A stretch of 64,000 nucleotides of DNA from Streptomyces olivaceoviridis (GCF_014650115.1 NZ_BMUI01000002.1:496001-560000); one strand, 5' to 3'; positions 1 to 8,906 are shown, counted from the first letter of the stretch. Program-made: numbers and translations. Notes: a model not told the origin generated them from the letters alone.

Positions 1-885
1 CAGGCGGGAGGACTCTCCGCCGCCCAGGACGGTCAGGGCGAGGTCGGCCGCGTCGCACGCGCGCGTGCCGTCGTGCGGGAGCCGGTAGGCGGCCATCAGG
101 GCGCGCGCCGGGACCTCCTCCACGACGACCTCGCGCAGCTGCTCGCCGATGACCTCCGGCAGGGAGCCGTCGCGGGGGGCGGGCTTGCCGTCGTGGGACT
201 GGATGGAGCCGAAGTACTTCTCGATCCAGGCGAGCGTCTGCTGGGGGTCGATGTCGCCGACCACGGAGAGCACCGCGTTGTTCGGCGCGTAGTAGGTGCG
301 GAAGAACTGGCGGGCGTCCTCCAGGGTGGCCGCGTCCAGGTCCGCCATCGAGCCGATCGGCGTGTGGTGGTAGGGGTGGCCCTCGGGGTAGGAGAGCGCG
401 GTCAGCTTCTCGAAGGCGGTGCCGTACGGCACGTTGTCGTAGCGCTGGCGGCGCTCGTTCTTGACGACGTCCCGCTGGTTCTCCATGGACTCGTCGTCCA
501 GGGCGGCCAGCAGCGAGCCCATGCGGTCGGCCTCCAGCCAGAGCGCCAGCTCCAGCTGGTGGGCGGGCATGGTCTCGAAGTAGTTGGTCCGCTCGAAGCT
601 GGTGGTGCCGTTCAGCGAACCGCCGGCGCCCTGCACCAGCTCGAAGTGGCCGTTCCCCTTGACCTGCGCGGAGCCCTGGAACATCAGGTGCTCGAAAAGG
701 TGAGCCAGGCCGGTACGCCCCTTGACTTCGTGGCGTGAGCCGACGTCGTACCAGAGGCAGACCGCCGCCACCGGGGTCAGGTGGTCCTCGGAGAGCACCA
801 CGCGCAGACCGTTGGCCAGGCGGTGCTCGGTCGCTGTCAGGCCCCCGGAGCCTGCCTCGGCTGTGGTCGTGTGACCCATGGGCAT
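1..885 (-). CDS. M16 family zinc metallopeptidase (N-terminal part)
   Basis: The first 295 residues of an M16 (insulinase/pitrilysin) peptidase; the rest lies beyond the left edge. The inverted zinc motif HxxEH is visible as HLFEH about 65 residues in, followed by the conserved tract GGSLNGTTSFERTNYFE, and later NNAVLSVVGDID, all typical of the processing-peptidase-like branch. The start was placed at ATG 885 because AAGGGA lies five bases upstream; an in-frame ATG at 879 is the alternative. The protein probably degrades short peptides or processes secreted ones; no signal peptide is visible. It is divergent from parC with about 260 bases between them. In many actinobacteria a second M16 gene follows, but that part is not in the window. 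Confidence 0.93.
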   Translation of the reverse strand, partial: MPMGHTTTAEAGSGGLTATEHRLANGLRVVLSEDHLTPVAAVCLWYDVGSRHEVKGRTGLAHLFEHLMFQGSAQVKGNGHFELVQGAGGSLNGTTSFERTNYFETMPAHQLELALWLEADRMGSLLAALDDESMENQRDVVKNERRQRYDNVPYGTAFEKLTALSYPEGHPYHHTPIGSMADLDAATLEDARQFFRTYYAPNNAVLSVVGDIDPQQTLAWIEKYFGSIQSHDGKPAPRDGSLPEVIGEQLREVVVEEVPARALMAAYRLPHDGTRACDAADLALTVLGGGESSRL

Positions 886-1144
886 GTACGTCCCTTCGCG
901 AGCGGAGGCGGTTGATGGAAACCGCGGTTTTCCTGCCGTTCCTGCCACTGTATGCAAAGCGTGCGGGGCCTCGGCGAAGTTCCCGCGGGGCGTACGCCCA
1001 CAGCGGATCCCGCGACCCGCCCGGGACCCGGTCCCGGCTCCCGGCGGGGCCTTGGGAACCGGGTCGCGGCACGGGTTGTCACTGCCTCGGTCCACAATGG
1101 TCGGCGTCAGTTCCGTCCATCCTTTCAGCAAGGAGCCGGCAGCG

Positions 1145-3604
1145 ATGGCCCGCCGCAGCACGAAGACCCCGCCGCCCGACGATTCGTTCGAGGAGAGGAT
1201 CCTCGACATCGACGTCGTGGACGAGATGCGTGGCTCCTACCTGGAGTACGCGTACTCGGTCATCTACTCGCGCGCCCTGCCGGACGCCCGTGACGGCCTG
1301 AAGCCGGTGCACCGCCGCATCGTGTACCAGATGAACGAGATGGGCCTGCGCCCCGAGCGCGGCTATGTGAAGTGCGCCCGTGTCGTCGGCGAGGTCATGG
1401 GCAAGCTGCACCCGCACGGCGACGCGTCGATCTACGACGCCCTGGTGCGCATGGCGCAGCCCTTCTCCATGCGCGTGCCGCTGGTCGACGGCCACGGCAA
1501 CTTCGGCTCGCTGGGCAACGACGACCCGCCGGCCGCCATGCGGTACACCGAGTGCCGGATGGCCGAGGCGACGACCCTGATGACCGAGTCGATCGACGAG
1601 GACACGGTCGACTTCGCGCCGAACTACGACGGCCAGGAGCAGGAGCCGGTGGCGCTGCCCGCCGCCTTCCCGAACCTGCTGGTCAACGGCTCCTCGGGCA
1701 TCGCGGTCGGCATGGCGACGAACATGGCGCCGCACAACCTGCGCGAGGTCATCGCCGCCGCCCGCCACCTGATCCGCAACCCGAACGCGGACCTGGACGC
1801 GCTGATGAAGCACGTCCCCGGCCCGGACCTGCCCACCGGCGGCCGGATCGTCGGCCTGGACGGCATCCGGGACGCGTACGCGACCGGCCGCGGCACCTTC
1901 AAGATGCGCGCGACGGTCTCGGTCGAGACGGTCACCGCCCGCCGCAAGGGCCTGGTGGTCACCGAGCTGCCGTTCACGGTCGGCCCCGAGAAGGTCATCG
2001 CGAAGATCAAGGACCTGGTCAACGCGAAGAAGGTCCAGGGCATCGCCGACGTCAAGGACCTCACCGACCGCGAGCACGGCCTGCGCCTGGTCATCGAGAT
2101 CAAGAACGGCTTCGTGCCGGAGGCGATCCTGGAGCAGCTGTACAAGCTGACCCCGATGGAGGAGTCCTTCGGCATCAACAACGTCGCCCTGGTCGACGGC
2201 CAGCCGCTCACCCTGGGCCTGAAGGAGCTGCTGGAGGTCTACCTGGACCACCGCTTCGACGTGGTCCGGCGCCGCAGCGAGTTCCGCCGCGGCAAGAAGC
2301 GCGACCGGCTGCACCTGGTCGAGGGCCTGTTGACCGCGCTGGTCGACATCGACGAGGTCATCCGGATCATCCGGTCCAGCGAGAACTCCGCGCAGGCCAA
2401 GGAGCGCCTGATCGAGCGCTTCTCGCTGAGCGAGGTGCAGACGCAGTACATCCTCGACACGCCGCTGCGCCGGCTCACCAAGTACGACCGGATCGAGCTG
2501 GAGGCGGAGAAGGACAAGCTCACCGCGGAGATCGAGGAGCTGACCCGGATCCTGGAGTCGGACGCGGAGCTGCGCAAGCTGGTCTCGGCCGAACTGGCCG
2601 CCGTGGCGAAGAAGTTCGGCACCGACCGGCGCACGGTCCTGCTGGAGTCCGCGGGCGCCCCGGCGGCCACCGTCCCGCTCCAGGTGGCCGACGACCCGTG
2701 CCGGGTGCTGCTGTCCTCGACGGGGCTGCTGGCCCGTACGGCGACCGACGAGCCGTTCCCGGAGGCGGCGGGCGCCAAGCGCGTCAAGCACGACGTGATC
2801 GTCTCGGCGGTGCCGGCGACCGCGCGCGGGGTGATCGGCGCGGTGACCTCGGAAGGCCGGCTGCTGCGGATCAACGTGGTCGACCTGCCGCAGCTGCCCG
2901 AGCCGGCGACCGCGCCGAACCTCTCCGGAGGGGCCCCGCTGGCGGAGTTCGTCTCCCTGGAGGACGACGAGACGGTGGTCTGCCTGACCACGCTGGACGA
3001 ATCGTCCCCGGGTCTCGCGCTCGGCACCGAACAGGGCGTCGTCAAGCGCGTGGTGCCCGACTACCCCTCCAACAAGGACGAGTTGGAGGTCATCACGCTC
3101 AAGGAGGGCGACCGGATCGTCGGCGCGGTGGAGCTGCGCACCGGCGAGGAGGACCTGGTGTTCATCACGGACGACGCGCAGCTGCTGCGCTTCCAGGCCT
3201 CCATCGTGCGCCCGCAGGGCCGCCCGGCGGGCGGCATGGCGGGCATCAAGCTCACCGAGGGCGCGAAGGTGATCTCCTTCACGGCGGTCGACCCGGCCGT
3301 CGACGCGGTGGTGTTCACGGTCGCGGGCTCGCGCGGCACGCTGGACGACTCGGTGCAGACGACGGCCAAGCTCACCCCGTTCGACCAGTACCCGCGCAAG
3401 GGCCGGGCGACGGGCGGCGTGCGCTGCCAGCGGTTCCTGAAGGGCGAGGACTGCCTGTCGCTGGCCTGGGCCGGCCCGACGCCCGCGCTCGCGGCGCAGA
3501 AGAACGGCACCCCGGCGGACCTGCCGGAGCCGGACCCGCGCCGGGACGGCTCGGGCATGTCGCTGGGGAAGACGGTGGCGGTGGTGGCGGGGCCGGTGCT
3601 GTAG
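1145..3604 (+). CDS. parC: DNA topoisomerase IV subunit A (GyrA/ParC family)
   Basis: An 819-residue type IIA topoisomerase A subunit that cuts and rejoins DNA; with ParE it would decatenate daughter chromosomes. The breakage-reunion domain fills about residues 15-470, with the quinolone-region motif HGDASIYD at 91-98 and the catalytic tyrosine Y134 in AAMRYTECR. The rest is the C-terminal beta-pinwheel. I called ParC rather than GyrA because gyrA in Streptomyces sits near oriC and a ParE-type B subunit is encoded about 17 kb away. The ATG at 1145 is preceded by AAGGAG; the frame is open upstream to 878, but that stretch has no ribosome site and reads as non-protein. The gene ends convergent with the cobW-type gene across a hairpin. 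Confidence 0.93.
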   Translation: MARRSTKTPPPDDSFEERILDIDVVDEMRGSYLEYAYSVIYSRALPDARDGLKPVHRRIVYQMNEMGLRPERGYVKCARVVGEVMGKLHPHGDASIYDALVRMAQPFSMRVPLVDGHGNFGSLGNDDPPAAMRYTECRMAEATTLMTESIDEDTVDFAPNYDGQEQEPVALPAAFPNLLVNGSSGIAVGMATNMAPHNLREVIAAARHLIRNPNADLDALMKHVPGPDLPTGGRIVGLDGIRDAYATGRGTFKMRATVSVETVTARRKGLVVTELPFTVGPEKVIAKIKDLVNAKKVQGIADVKDLTDREHGLRLVIEIKNGFVPEAILEQLYKLTPMEESFGINNVALVDGQPLTLGLKELLEVYLDHRFDVVRRRSEFRRGKKRDRLHLVEGLLTALVDIDEVIRIIRSSENSAQAKERLIERFSLSEVQTQYILDTPLRRLTKYDRIELEAEKDKLTAEIEELTRILESDAELRKLVSAELAAVAKKFGTDRRTVLLESAGAPAATVPLQVADDPCRVLLSSTGLLARTATDEPFPEAAGAKRVKHDVIVSAVPATARGVIGAVTSEGRLLRINVVDLPQLPEPATAPNLSGGAPLAEFVSLEDDETVVCLTTLDESSPGLALGTEQGVVKRVVPDYPSNKDELEVITLKEGDRIVGAVELRTGEEDLVFITDDAQLLRFQASIVRPQGRPAGGMAGIKLTEGAKVISFTAVDPAVDAVVFTVAGSRGTLDDSVQTTAKLTPFDQYPRKGRATGGVRCQRFLKGEDCLSLAWAGPTPALAAQKNGTPADLPEPDPRRDGSGMSLGKTVAVVAGPVL

Positions 3605-3611
3605 ACGGGCT

Positions 3612-3639
3612 CCGGGCGGGCTCCCTGGGGCTCGCCCGG
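3612..3639. terminator. Bidirectional hairpin between parC and the CobW gene
   Basis: Perfect 7-bp arms CCGGGCG and CGCCCGG enclose a 14-base loop that itself holds a GGG/CCC pair. It lies eight bases after the parC stop and six before the 3' end of the convergent gene, so it can serve both. There is no U-tract, which is usual for Streptomyces terminators. Confidence 0.6.
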
Positions 3640-3644
3640 TGGCT

Positions 3645-4757
3645 CTAGGCGGGCGGATCCTCCACGTCGGCGTCCGCTTCGTCCGGGCCCTGTACGTAGC
3701 GCAGGACGCCCCACATGCCGTGTTCGTCGGCGTGTGGGGCGTCGTCGCCCCCGCACGCCTCCAGTTCCTTGCCGAGAGTGTCGGCGTCGATGCCGGCGCC
3801 GATCAGCACGAGTTGGGTGAGGCGGTCCTCGCGGGGCGCCCAGGGCTCCGGGTAGAAGCGCAGGAACCGGCCGACGGCGTGCACGGCGTAGCGGTTGAGC
3901 GGGTCGTACGGCCCGAAGTCGACGTATCCCTTGATCCGGTACAGCCCCTCGGGCCGGCTGTCCAGGAACCGCATGAGCCGACGGGGCTCCAGGGGCATCC
4001 CGGAGGTGAAGGACAGGCTGTCGTAGCCGGTGTGCAGATGTCCGGCGTGGTCGTGCCCGTCGGGGGCGTCGGGGTCCGGGGCGTCGGCGTCGCGGTCGGT
4101 GAGGTCGTCGAAGGAGAGCTGCCCGAGGCGCTCCTCGCTCGGCCGGCAGTCGAAGAGGAACTCGGGGTCGATCCGGCCGTAGGTGGCGGGGACGACGGCG
4201 GCGCGGTCGGCGAGCGCCCGGACGGCCGCCAGCGTCCGCTCGGCGTCGTCCGCTCGGTCGAGCTTGTTGACGACGACCAGGTCGGCGAGCGCCAGGTGCC
4301 GGTCGATCTCGGGGTGCTTCGCCCGCGTGTCGTCGAACTCGGCGGCGTCGACGACCTCCACGAGGCCGCCGTAGACGATGCCCGGGTGCTCGCTGGCGAG
4401 CACCATGCGCACGAGTTCCCGGGGCTCGGCCAGCCCGCTGGCCTCGATGACGATCACGTCGATCCCGGCGTCGGGCGCGGCGAGCCGGTCCAGGTAGAGG
4501 TCGAGTTCGCTCGCGTCGACGGCACAGCACAGGCAGCCGTTGCCGAGCGAGACGGTCGAGTCGCCCAGGGCGCCGGCGACGGCCATCGCGTCGATCTCGA
4601 TGGCCCCGAAGTCGTTGACGACGGCCCCGATCCGGCTGCCTCCGCTGCGGTGCAGCAGGTGATTGAGGAGCGTGGTCTTTCCGGAGCCCAGGAAACCGGC
4701 GAGCACGACGACCGGGATCTGCTGCGGACTGCCGCCGCGTGCCAGGCTGTTCCCCAA
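3645..4757 (-). CDS. CobW/COG0523-family GTPase, putative metal chaperone
   Basis: A G3E-family GTPase of 370 residues from the chosen start. Walker A is GFLGSGKTT at 21-29, the family metal site GCLCC at 74-78, Walker [13 protein letters not shown] at 101-112 and the guanine motif NKLD at 164-167. A histidine-rich stretch ([10 protein letters not shown]) near 233-242 precedes the CobW C-terminal domain. Such proteins hand zinc, cobalt or nickel to target enzymes; the metal cannot be told from sequence and no Zur box is visible upstream. I chose TTG at 4757 because GAGAGG lies seven bases upstream; an ATG at 4832 would add 25 Arg/Cys-rich residues that do not look like protein. Confidence 0.88.
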   Translation of the reverse strand: MGNSLARGGSPQQIPVVVLAGFLGSGKTTLLNHLLHRSGGSRIGAVVNDFGAIEIDAMAVAGALGDSTVSLGNGCLCCAVDASELDLYLDRLAAPDAGIDVIVIEASGLAEPRELVRMVLASEHPGIVYGGLVEVVDAAEFDDTRAKHPEIDRHLALADLVVVNKLDRADDAERTLAAVRALADRAAVVPATYGRIDPEFLFDCRPSEERLGQLSFDDLTDRDADAPDPDAPDGHDHAGHLHTGYDSLSFTSGMPLEPRRLMRFLDSRPEGLYRIKGYVDFGPYDPLNRYAVHAVGRFLRFYPEPWAPREDRLTQLVLIGAGIDADTLGKELEACGGDDAPHADEHGMWGVLRYVQGPDEADADVEDPPA

Positions 4758-4860
4758 CGGGCGACCTCTCTGACGTACCAGAGCGCACCGGATCGCGGCC
4801 CGATGCGCGGACGGACATGGACTGCGCGTCAAGGATACGAGCGGGACGGGACACGAAGGG

Positions 4861-5143
4861 GCGCGGCCGTCGGTGGGGGCGGGTTACAGCGGGCGGCACG
4901 GGGAGGCTGCGCGCGGCGCGGGGACGCGGCGGGCGGCATGGACGCCATGGCGGGCGGTGCAGAAACGCGGCGGGCGGTGCAAGGACAGGACGGGCCGTGA
5001 AGAGACACTGCGGGCGGCGCGGGGAACGGTGGTCGGCGCGGGGACGCGGCGGACGTCACGGCGCCACAGCGGGCGGCGCGGGCACACCGTGGGCGGCACG
5101 GGGGCGCGGCGGGTGGCATGGGTGCCATGGCGGTCCGCCGCGC
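4861..5143. repeat. Degenerate 20-bp tandem repeat array, about 14 units
   Basis: The gap between the citrate synthase stop and the CobW gene is filled by units of 20 bp, each carrying a GGGCGGC(A/G)(C/T)G-like core preceded by a GGGAC-like half. The register drifts by no more than one base from 4861 to 5143. Units 4921, 5041 and 5101 are the most alike (GGGACGCGGC then GGGCGGCATG-like). Because 20 is not a multiple of three, the array is unlikely to be coding. It begins immediately behind the citrate synthase stop codon. Confidence 0.75.
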
Positions 5144-6310
5144 TCACTCGGCGGCGGGCACCTCAGCCCCCGGCTCCGGGCCCACGTACCGCGCCACCGG
5201 GCGGATGATCTTCGAGTCGGCGGCCTGTTCCAGGATGTTGGCGCTCCAGCCCACGACCCGTGCCGCCGCGAAGGTGGGGGTGAACATCTCCCGGGGCAGG
5301 CCGCACAGTTCCATGACCACACCGGCATAGAACTCGACGTTCGTGTGGAGTTCGCGGCCGGGCTTCAGCTCGGCGAGGATCGCCTCCACGCGGCGCTCGA
5401 CCTCGACCGCGAAGTGCGCCCGCGGGCCGCCGAAGCCGAGGGCGATCTCGCGCAGCATCCGGGACCGCGGGTCCTCCGTGCGGTAGACGGCGTGCCCGAA
5501 GCCCATGATCCGGTCACCGGCGAGCACCCGCTCGCGGATCCAGGCGTCGATCCGGTCGGGCGTGCCGATCGCGTCCAGGGTGTCCAGGGCCCGGCTGGGC
5601 GCGCCTCCGTGCAGCGGCCCGGACAGTGCGCCGACGGCACCGGTCAGGCAGGCCGCCACGTCGGCGCCCGTGGAGGCGATGACACGTGCGGTGAAGGTTG
5701 ACGCATTGAATCCGTGATCAATGGTTGAGATGAGGTATTGCTCGATCGCACGCGTCCGGCGCGGGTCCGGTTCCGAACCCGTCACCATGTACAGGTAGTT
5801 GGCCGCGTACGAGAGGTCCTCGCGCGGCTCGACCGGGTCGAGACCGCGGCCCAGCCGGTACAGCGCGGTGAGCAGGGTGGGTACGGCCGCGCAGGCGGCC
5901 ACGGTGTCGGCGCGGCGCCGGTCGGCGTCGGTGTCGTACACCGGCCGGAAGCCCTGTGCCGCGCCGAGCAGGGACAGGGCCGTGCGCAGTCCGGCCAGCG
6001 GCCCGGAGCCCCGCCCGGCCGCGGCGATGGCGGGCAGGGCCGCGCGGACGTCCTCGGGCAGGCGCCGCAGCGCGGCGGTCTCGGCGGCGAAGGCGGCACC
6101 GCCCCGGGCGTCCGGCAGGGTGCCGTGGACCAGGAGATGCCAGACGTCCTCGAAGCTCCGGGTGCGCGCGACGTCGACGGCCGGGTACTGGCGGTAGTGG
6201 TAGAAGCCCTCCCGGCCCCGGACGTCACCGACCTCGGTCTCGGCGACGACGACGCCGGCGAGACCGCGCGGGACGTCGATGAGCGGGGCGGCAGGCATGT
6301 TGACGGCCAT
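5144..6310 (-). CDS. Citrate synthase-like protein (citrate/2-methylcitrate synthase family)
   Basis: A 388-residue citrate-synthase-fold protein, expected to condense acetyl-CoA or propionyl-CoA with oxaloacetate. The substrate histidines appear as H199 (DHGFNAS), H234 (GPLHGG) and H273 (GFGHAVYR). The position of the catalytic aspartate in the usual PNVDFYS motif reads TNVEFYAG, with Glu at 326. That is a conservative change, but it leaves the exact activity open. The start ATG at 6310 has AAGGAGGA just upstream. It is divergent from a second citrate-synthase-like gene, 123 bases away. Neither is obviously the main TCA enzyme, and a methylcitrate or secondary citrate synthase role is possible. 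Confidence 0.88.
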   Translation of the reverse strand: MAVNMPAAPLIDVPRGLAGVVVAETEVGDVRGREGFYHYRQYPAVDVARTRSFEDVWHLLVHGTLPDARGGAAFAAETAALRRLPEDVRAALPAIAAAGRGSGPLAGLRTALSLLGAAQGFRPVYDTDADRRRADTVAACAAVPTLLTALYRLGRGLDPVEPREDLSYAANYLYMVTGSEPDPRRTRAIEQYLISTIDHGFNASTFTARVIASTGADVAACLTGAVGALSGPLHGGAPSRALDTLDAIGTPDRIDAWIRERVLAGDRIMGFGHAVYRTEDPRSRMLREIALGFGGPRAHFAVEVERRVEAILAELKPGRELHTNVEFYAGVVMELCGLPREMFTPTFAAARVVGWSANILEQAADSKIIRPVARYVGPEPGAEVPAAE

Positions 6311-6336
6311 GGACTCCTCCTTGGATCCCATCCAGT

Positions 6337-6398
6337 ACTTGATCTGACTGTCCATGCTTGACTGATTTCTTGTCAACGTTGATTCGATCAATACATGC
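6337..6398. promoter_or_regulatory. Palindrome cluster in the divergent citrate-synthase promoter region
   Basis: Within about 40 bases there are TTGAC (6358-6362) facing GTCAA (6372-6376), the perfect 10-bp palindrome TCAACGTTGA (6373-6382), and TTGAT-TCG-ATCAA (6379-6391). A further TTGATC half lies near 6339. Overlapping dyads between two divergent genes suggest an operator. The MerR-type domain of the rightward product is the obvious candidate binder, but that is inference. Confidence 0.5.
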
Positions 6399-6433
6399 TC
6401 ATCAAGATGTGCAGAGGCGACTACGGTGACCCC

Positions 6434-7690
6434 ATGCGCGATCACGACACCGCCCCCCACCGTCCCGGGCGCCGGCTGAGCACCAAGGAGACCGCCGAAC
6501 TGCTCGGCGTGAAGCCCGAGACGGTCTACGCGTACGTGAGCCGCGGCCTGCTCAGCAGCAGACGCGAACCCGGCGGCCGGTCCAGCACGTTCGAGGCCAA
6601 GGAGGTGGAGGCGCTCGCCCGCCGCAACCGGCGCGAGGCGGCCGGGAGTCCGGGCTCCGGCGGGGACCTGTCCGTCCGCACCCGGATCACGCTCATCGAA
6701 CAGGACAGGTACTTCTACCGGGGCGTGGACGCCGTCGACCTGGCCACCCGCCACTCCTACGAGGAGGTCGCGGAGTGGCTGTGGACCGGCCGGCTGAGCC
6801 CCGGGGTGACCTTCTCCGCGCCCGGGCCCACCGTCGAGGTCGCCCGCCGCGCGGTGGACGCCCTGTCCGAACACGCCTCCCCGGTGGACCGGCTGCGGGT
6901 CGCCGCGATCGCCGCGGCGGCCGAGGACCCGCTGCGCTTCGACCTGTCCGAGGACGCCGTGCTGAACACGGCGCGCGTCCTCATCCCGACCCTCGTCGCC
7001 GCGCTCCCGCCGGTCCGTCCCGGCCACAAGGACGGCGGGCCGCTGGCGCAGCGGCTGTGGGGACGGCTGACCGGCCACCCGGCCGACGAGGCGTCCCTGC
7101 GCGTCCTGGACACCGCGCTCGCGCTGCTCGCCGACCACGACCTGGCCGCGTCCACGCTGGCGGTCCGGGTCGCCGCCTCGGCCCGGGCGCACGCGTACGC
7201 GGCCGTCTCGGCCGGGCTCGGTGTGCTGGAGGGCCCGCTGCACGGCGCCGCCAGCGGCCTGGCCCACCGGATGCTCCTGGACGTGCTCGACCAGGGCACG
7301 GCGGTCCCGGTGATCGCCGACGAACTGCGCGCGGGCCGCCGTGTCCCCGGTCTCGGCCACCGGCTGTACGCCGGCGAGGATCCCCGCGCGCGGGTGCTGT
7401 TCGGCCTCCTGGAGCAACTCCCGCGCGCGGAGTCCGCCCTGCTCGCGGCCCGTGACATCGTCGCGACGACCGCCCGGCACACCTCGCTGCACGCCAATGT
7501 GGACCTGGCCCTGGCGGTGTTCACCGCGTCCAGCGGCATGCCGGCCACAGCCGGTGAGACGATCTTCGCCGTGGCGCGGACCGCGGGCTGGATCGCCCAC
7601 GCCCTGGAGGAGTACGGCGAGCGTCCGCTGCGCATGCGGCCCAGCGGCCACTACGTCGGTCCGCGCCCGCCGCGGCCCCTCCCGGAGTAG
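6434..7690 (+). CDS. Citrate synthase-like protein with N-terminal MerR-type DNA-binding domain
   Basis: A 418-residue fusion. Residues about 13-60 form a MerR/excisionase-like helix-turn-helix (LSTKETAELLGVKPETVYAYV, then a basic wing). Residues 80-418 are a citrate synthase fold with H270 (GPLHGA), H309 (GLGHRLY) and D357 (HANVDLA). It has kept the catalytic aspartate that the divergent neighbour has replaced. The arrangement suggests either an enzyme that senses its own metabolite and binds DNA or a regulator built on an enzyme scaffold. The palindromic gap between the two genes is the likely target. I chose ATG 6434; an in-frame ATG at 6395 would place the start inside the dyad cluster. 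Neither has a strong ribosome site. Confidence 0.87.
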   Translation: MRDHDTAPHRPGRRLSTKETAELLGVKPETVYAYVSRGLLSSRREPGGRSSTFEAKEVEALARRNRREAAGSPGSGGDLSVRTRITLIEQDRYFYRGVDAVDLATRHSYEEVAEWLWTGRLSPGVTFSAPGPTVEVARRAVDALSEHASPVDRLRVAAIAAAAEDPLRFDLSEDAVLNTARVLIPTLVAALPPVRPGHKDGGPLAQRLWGRLTGHPADEASLRVLDTALALLADHDLAASTLAVRVAASARAHAYAAVSAGLGVLEGPLHGAASGLAHRMLLDVLDQGTAVPVIADELRAGRRVPGLGHRLYAGEDPRARVLFGLLEQLPRAESALLAARDIVATTARHTSLHANVDLALAVFTASSGMPATAGETIFAVARTAGWIAHALEEYGERPLRMRPSGHYVGPRPPRPLPE

Positions 7691-7724
7691 GACACGGGCG
7701 GGCCGGAAGTCGCCCCGGGCAAAG

Positions 7725-7743
7725 TCAGGTTAGGCTCACCTCT
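7725..7743 (+). promoter_or_regulatory. Iron box (DmdR1/IdeR/DtxR-type operator)
   Basis: TCAGGTTAGGCTCACCTCT matches the 19-bp iron-box consensus (TTAGGTTAGGCTCACCTAA) at 16 of 19 positions, including the whole central AGGTTAGGCTCACCT block. It ends directly against the GTG start at 7744, so repressor binding would cover the start region. This predicts iron-repressed, probably leaderless expression of the following gene. Confidence 0.85.
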
Positions 7744-8685
7744 GTGAGTAGGTGTGCGACCGTCTCCCGGAACCTCGACGAGCCGGTGTCCGGTACGGCG
7801 GCGACGGCGACGACGTGGCTGCTGCTGGAACAGCCCGGCCCCTGGGGCGCCAAGGCGCTCACGTCCAGCCACCTGGACCCCGCGCTGGGCCGGGCGCTGG
7901 AGGCCGCCGCCGACGGAACCGGCGTGCGGATCGCCCTCATCCGGCGCCCCGGGCGCCACGCCGACCCCGGTACGCCCCCGATCCGGCAGGTGTACGCCGC
8001 GCACACCGTTCCCGGGCGCGTGTGGCTGCACGGCGCCACCACGCGCGATCCGCGGCGGCTGCTCGACCTCGACTTCGCCGGCCTCGGAGCGGGCGACCAC
8101 CGTTCCTTCGGCGCGGTGCTCGGCGGACGGCCGCACCGGGGTGATCCGCTGGCGCTCGTGTGCACCAACGGCAAGCGCGACCGCTGCTGTGCCCTCCTGG
8201 GCCGCCCGCTCGCCACGGAGCTGGTCGCCTCGGGGGTGCGCGGCGTCTGGGAGGTCACCCATCTGGGTGGACATCGGTTCGCGCCCACGGTGCTGGTCCT
8301 GCCGTACGGCTACGCCTACGGCCGCGCCGAGGCGCACACCGTCAAGCAGGCCCTGCACGGCGTCCGGGAGGGACGTGTGGTCGTGGAGGGGTGCCGGGGG
8401 TGCTCCGCATGGGAACGCCCCGGCCAGGCGGCGGAGCTGGCCGTCCGGTCGGCCGCGGGCGAGTACCGGGCGGGTGTGCTCAGCGTCGTACGGACCGACG
8501 GCACGGCTTCGGGCTGGGAGGTCACCGTCCGGCACGCCGACGGCCGCCGGTGGCGGGTCACCGTGGCGCAGGGCACGTCGCTGCCGCCCCGCCCGGAGAG
8601 CTGTGGCGCGGCGGTGCTCGGTGCGCCGGCGCGGATGGACGTGGTCGAGGTGCGCGAGCTGAGGCCGACGGCGCTGGCGAGCTAG
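7744..8685 (+). CDS. Sucrase/ferredoxin-like family protein (thioredoxin-like fold)
   Basis: A 313-residue member of the sucrase/ferredoxin-like family (PF06999), named after yeast Apd1-type proteins. The family signature is present as CTNGKRDRCCALLG followed by HLGGHRFAPTVLVLPYG; its Cys and His residues are the expected [2Fe-2S] ligands. A second pair, GCRGC, lies about 60 residues later. The substrate is unknown. An iron box immediately upstream ties it to iron starvation, so reduction of a ferric siderophore is a reasonable guess. The GTG start has no ribosome site because the operator occupies that space. The product begins MSRCATVSRNLDEP, which as I recall resembles homologues that begin at the same place. 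Confidence 0.88.
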   Translation: MSRCATVSRNLDEPVSGTAATATTWLLLEQPGPWGAKALTSSHLDPALGRALEAAADGTGVRIALIRRPGRHADPGTPPIRQVYAAHTVPGRVWLHGATTRDPRRLLDLDFAGLGAGDHRSFGAVLGGRPHRGDPLALVCTNGKRDRCCALLGRPLATELVASGVRGVWEVTHLGGHRFAPTVLVLPYGYAYGRAEAHTVKQALHGVREGRVVVEGCRGCSAWERPGQAAELAVRSAAGEYRAGVLSVVRTDGTASGWEVTVRHADGRRWRVTVAQGTSLPPRPESCGAAVLGAPARMDVVEVRELRPTALAS

Positions 8686-8697
8686 CCGAGCGCGGGT

Positions 8698-8828
8698 GCC
8701 GCCCTGGGGCGTGGGTGGCGCCGCCCTGGGGGCGGGTGCCGCCTGGACATGCGCGCCGTCCTGGACATGCGCGCCGTCCTGGGTGTAGCCGCCGTCCTGG
8801 GTGTGGCCGCCGTCAACCCTTCAACCCT
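8698..8828. repeat. 18-bp tandem repeat array downstream of the sucrase-like gene
   Basis: Four exact-length 18-bp units run from 8742 to 8813: CCTGGACATGCGCGCCGT twice without mismatch, then CCTGGGTGTAGCCGCCGT and CCTGGGTGTGGCCGCCGT. Looser copies of 17-22 bp precede them, starting about 12 bases after the stop codon. The array is followed by a perfect 8-bp duplication, TCAACCCT twice, at 8813-8828. Confidence 0.85.
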
Positions 8829-8863
8829 TGATCAGCTGATCAACGCATGGATCAAGAGATCCA
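8828..8863. promoter_or_regulatory. Perfect 16-bp palindrome plus second dyad before the CitA-type kinase
   Basis: TTGATCAGCTGATCAA (8828-8843) is a perfect 16-bp palindrome. Five bases later TGGATC-AAGA-GATCCA (8848-8863) forms a second dyad with perfect 6-bp arms. Both lie just upstream of the likely kinase start and look like operators. The TTGAT/ATCAA halves also occur between the divergent citrate synthase genes. Confidence 0.55.
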
Positions 8864-8906
8864 CACCACACCCGCTGGGGCGCGTCCGGCGGCCCCACGT
8901 ACCGTC

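Noticed and set aside
878..1144. Upstream extension of parC to 878
   Set aside because: The added residues are Pro/Arg/Gly-rich, unlike any ParC, and the ATG at 1145 has a good AAGGAG site.
1079..2791. 570-residue frame antisense to parC
   Set aside because: It is an antisense shadow of a highly conserved gene, rich in Arg, Val, Leu and Asp, with no ribosome site.
4758..4860. Zur box upstream of the CobW-type gene
   Set aside because: No TGAAAATGATTTTCA-like dyad is present, so zinc regulation is not supported.
4829..5128. Pro/Ala/Arg-rich frames within the 20-bp repeat array
   Set aside because: They arise from the repeat itself; the 20-bp unit shifts frame every copy, so no conserved peptide repeat results.
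6311..7651. Extension of the leftward citrate synthase through the fusion gene
   Set aside because: The frame is open only as the antisense of the rightward gene; the start at 6310 has a strong ribosome site.
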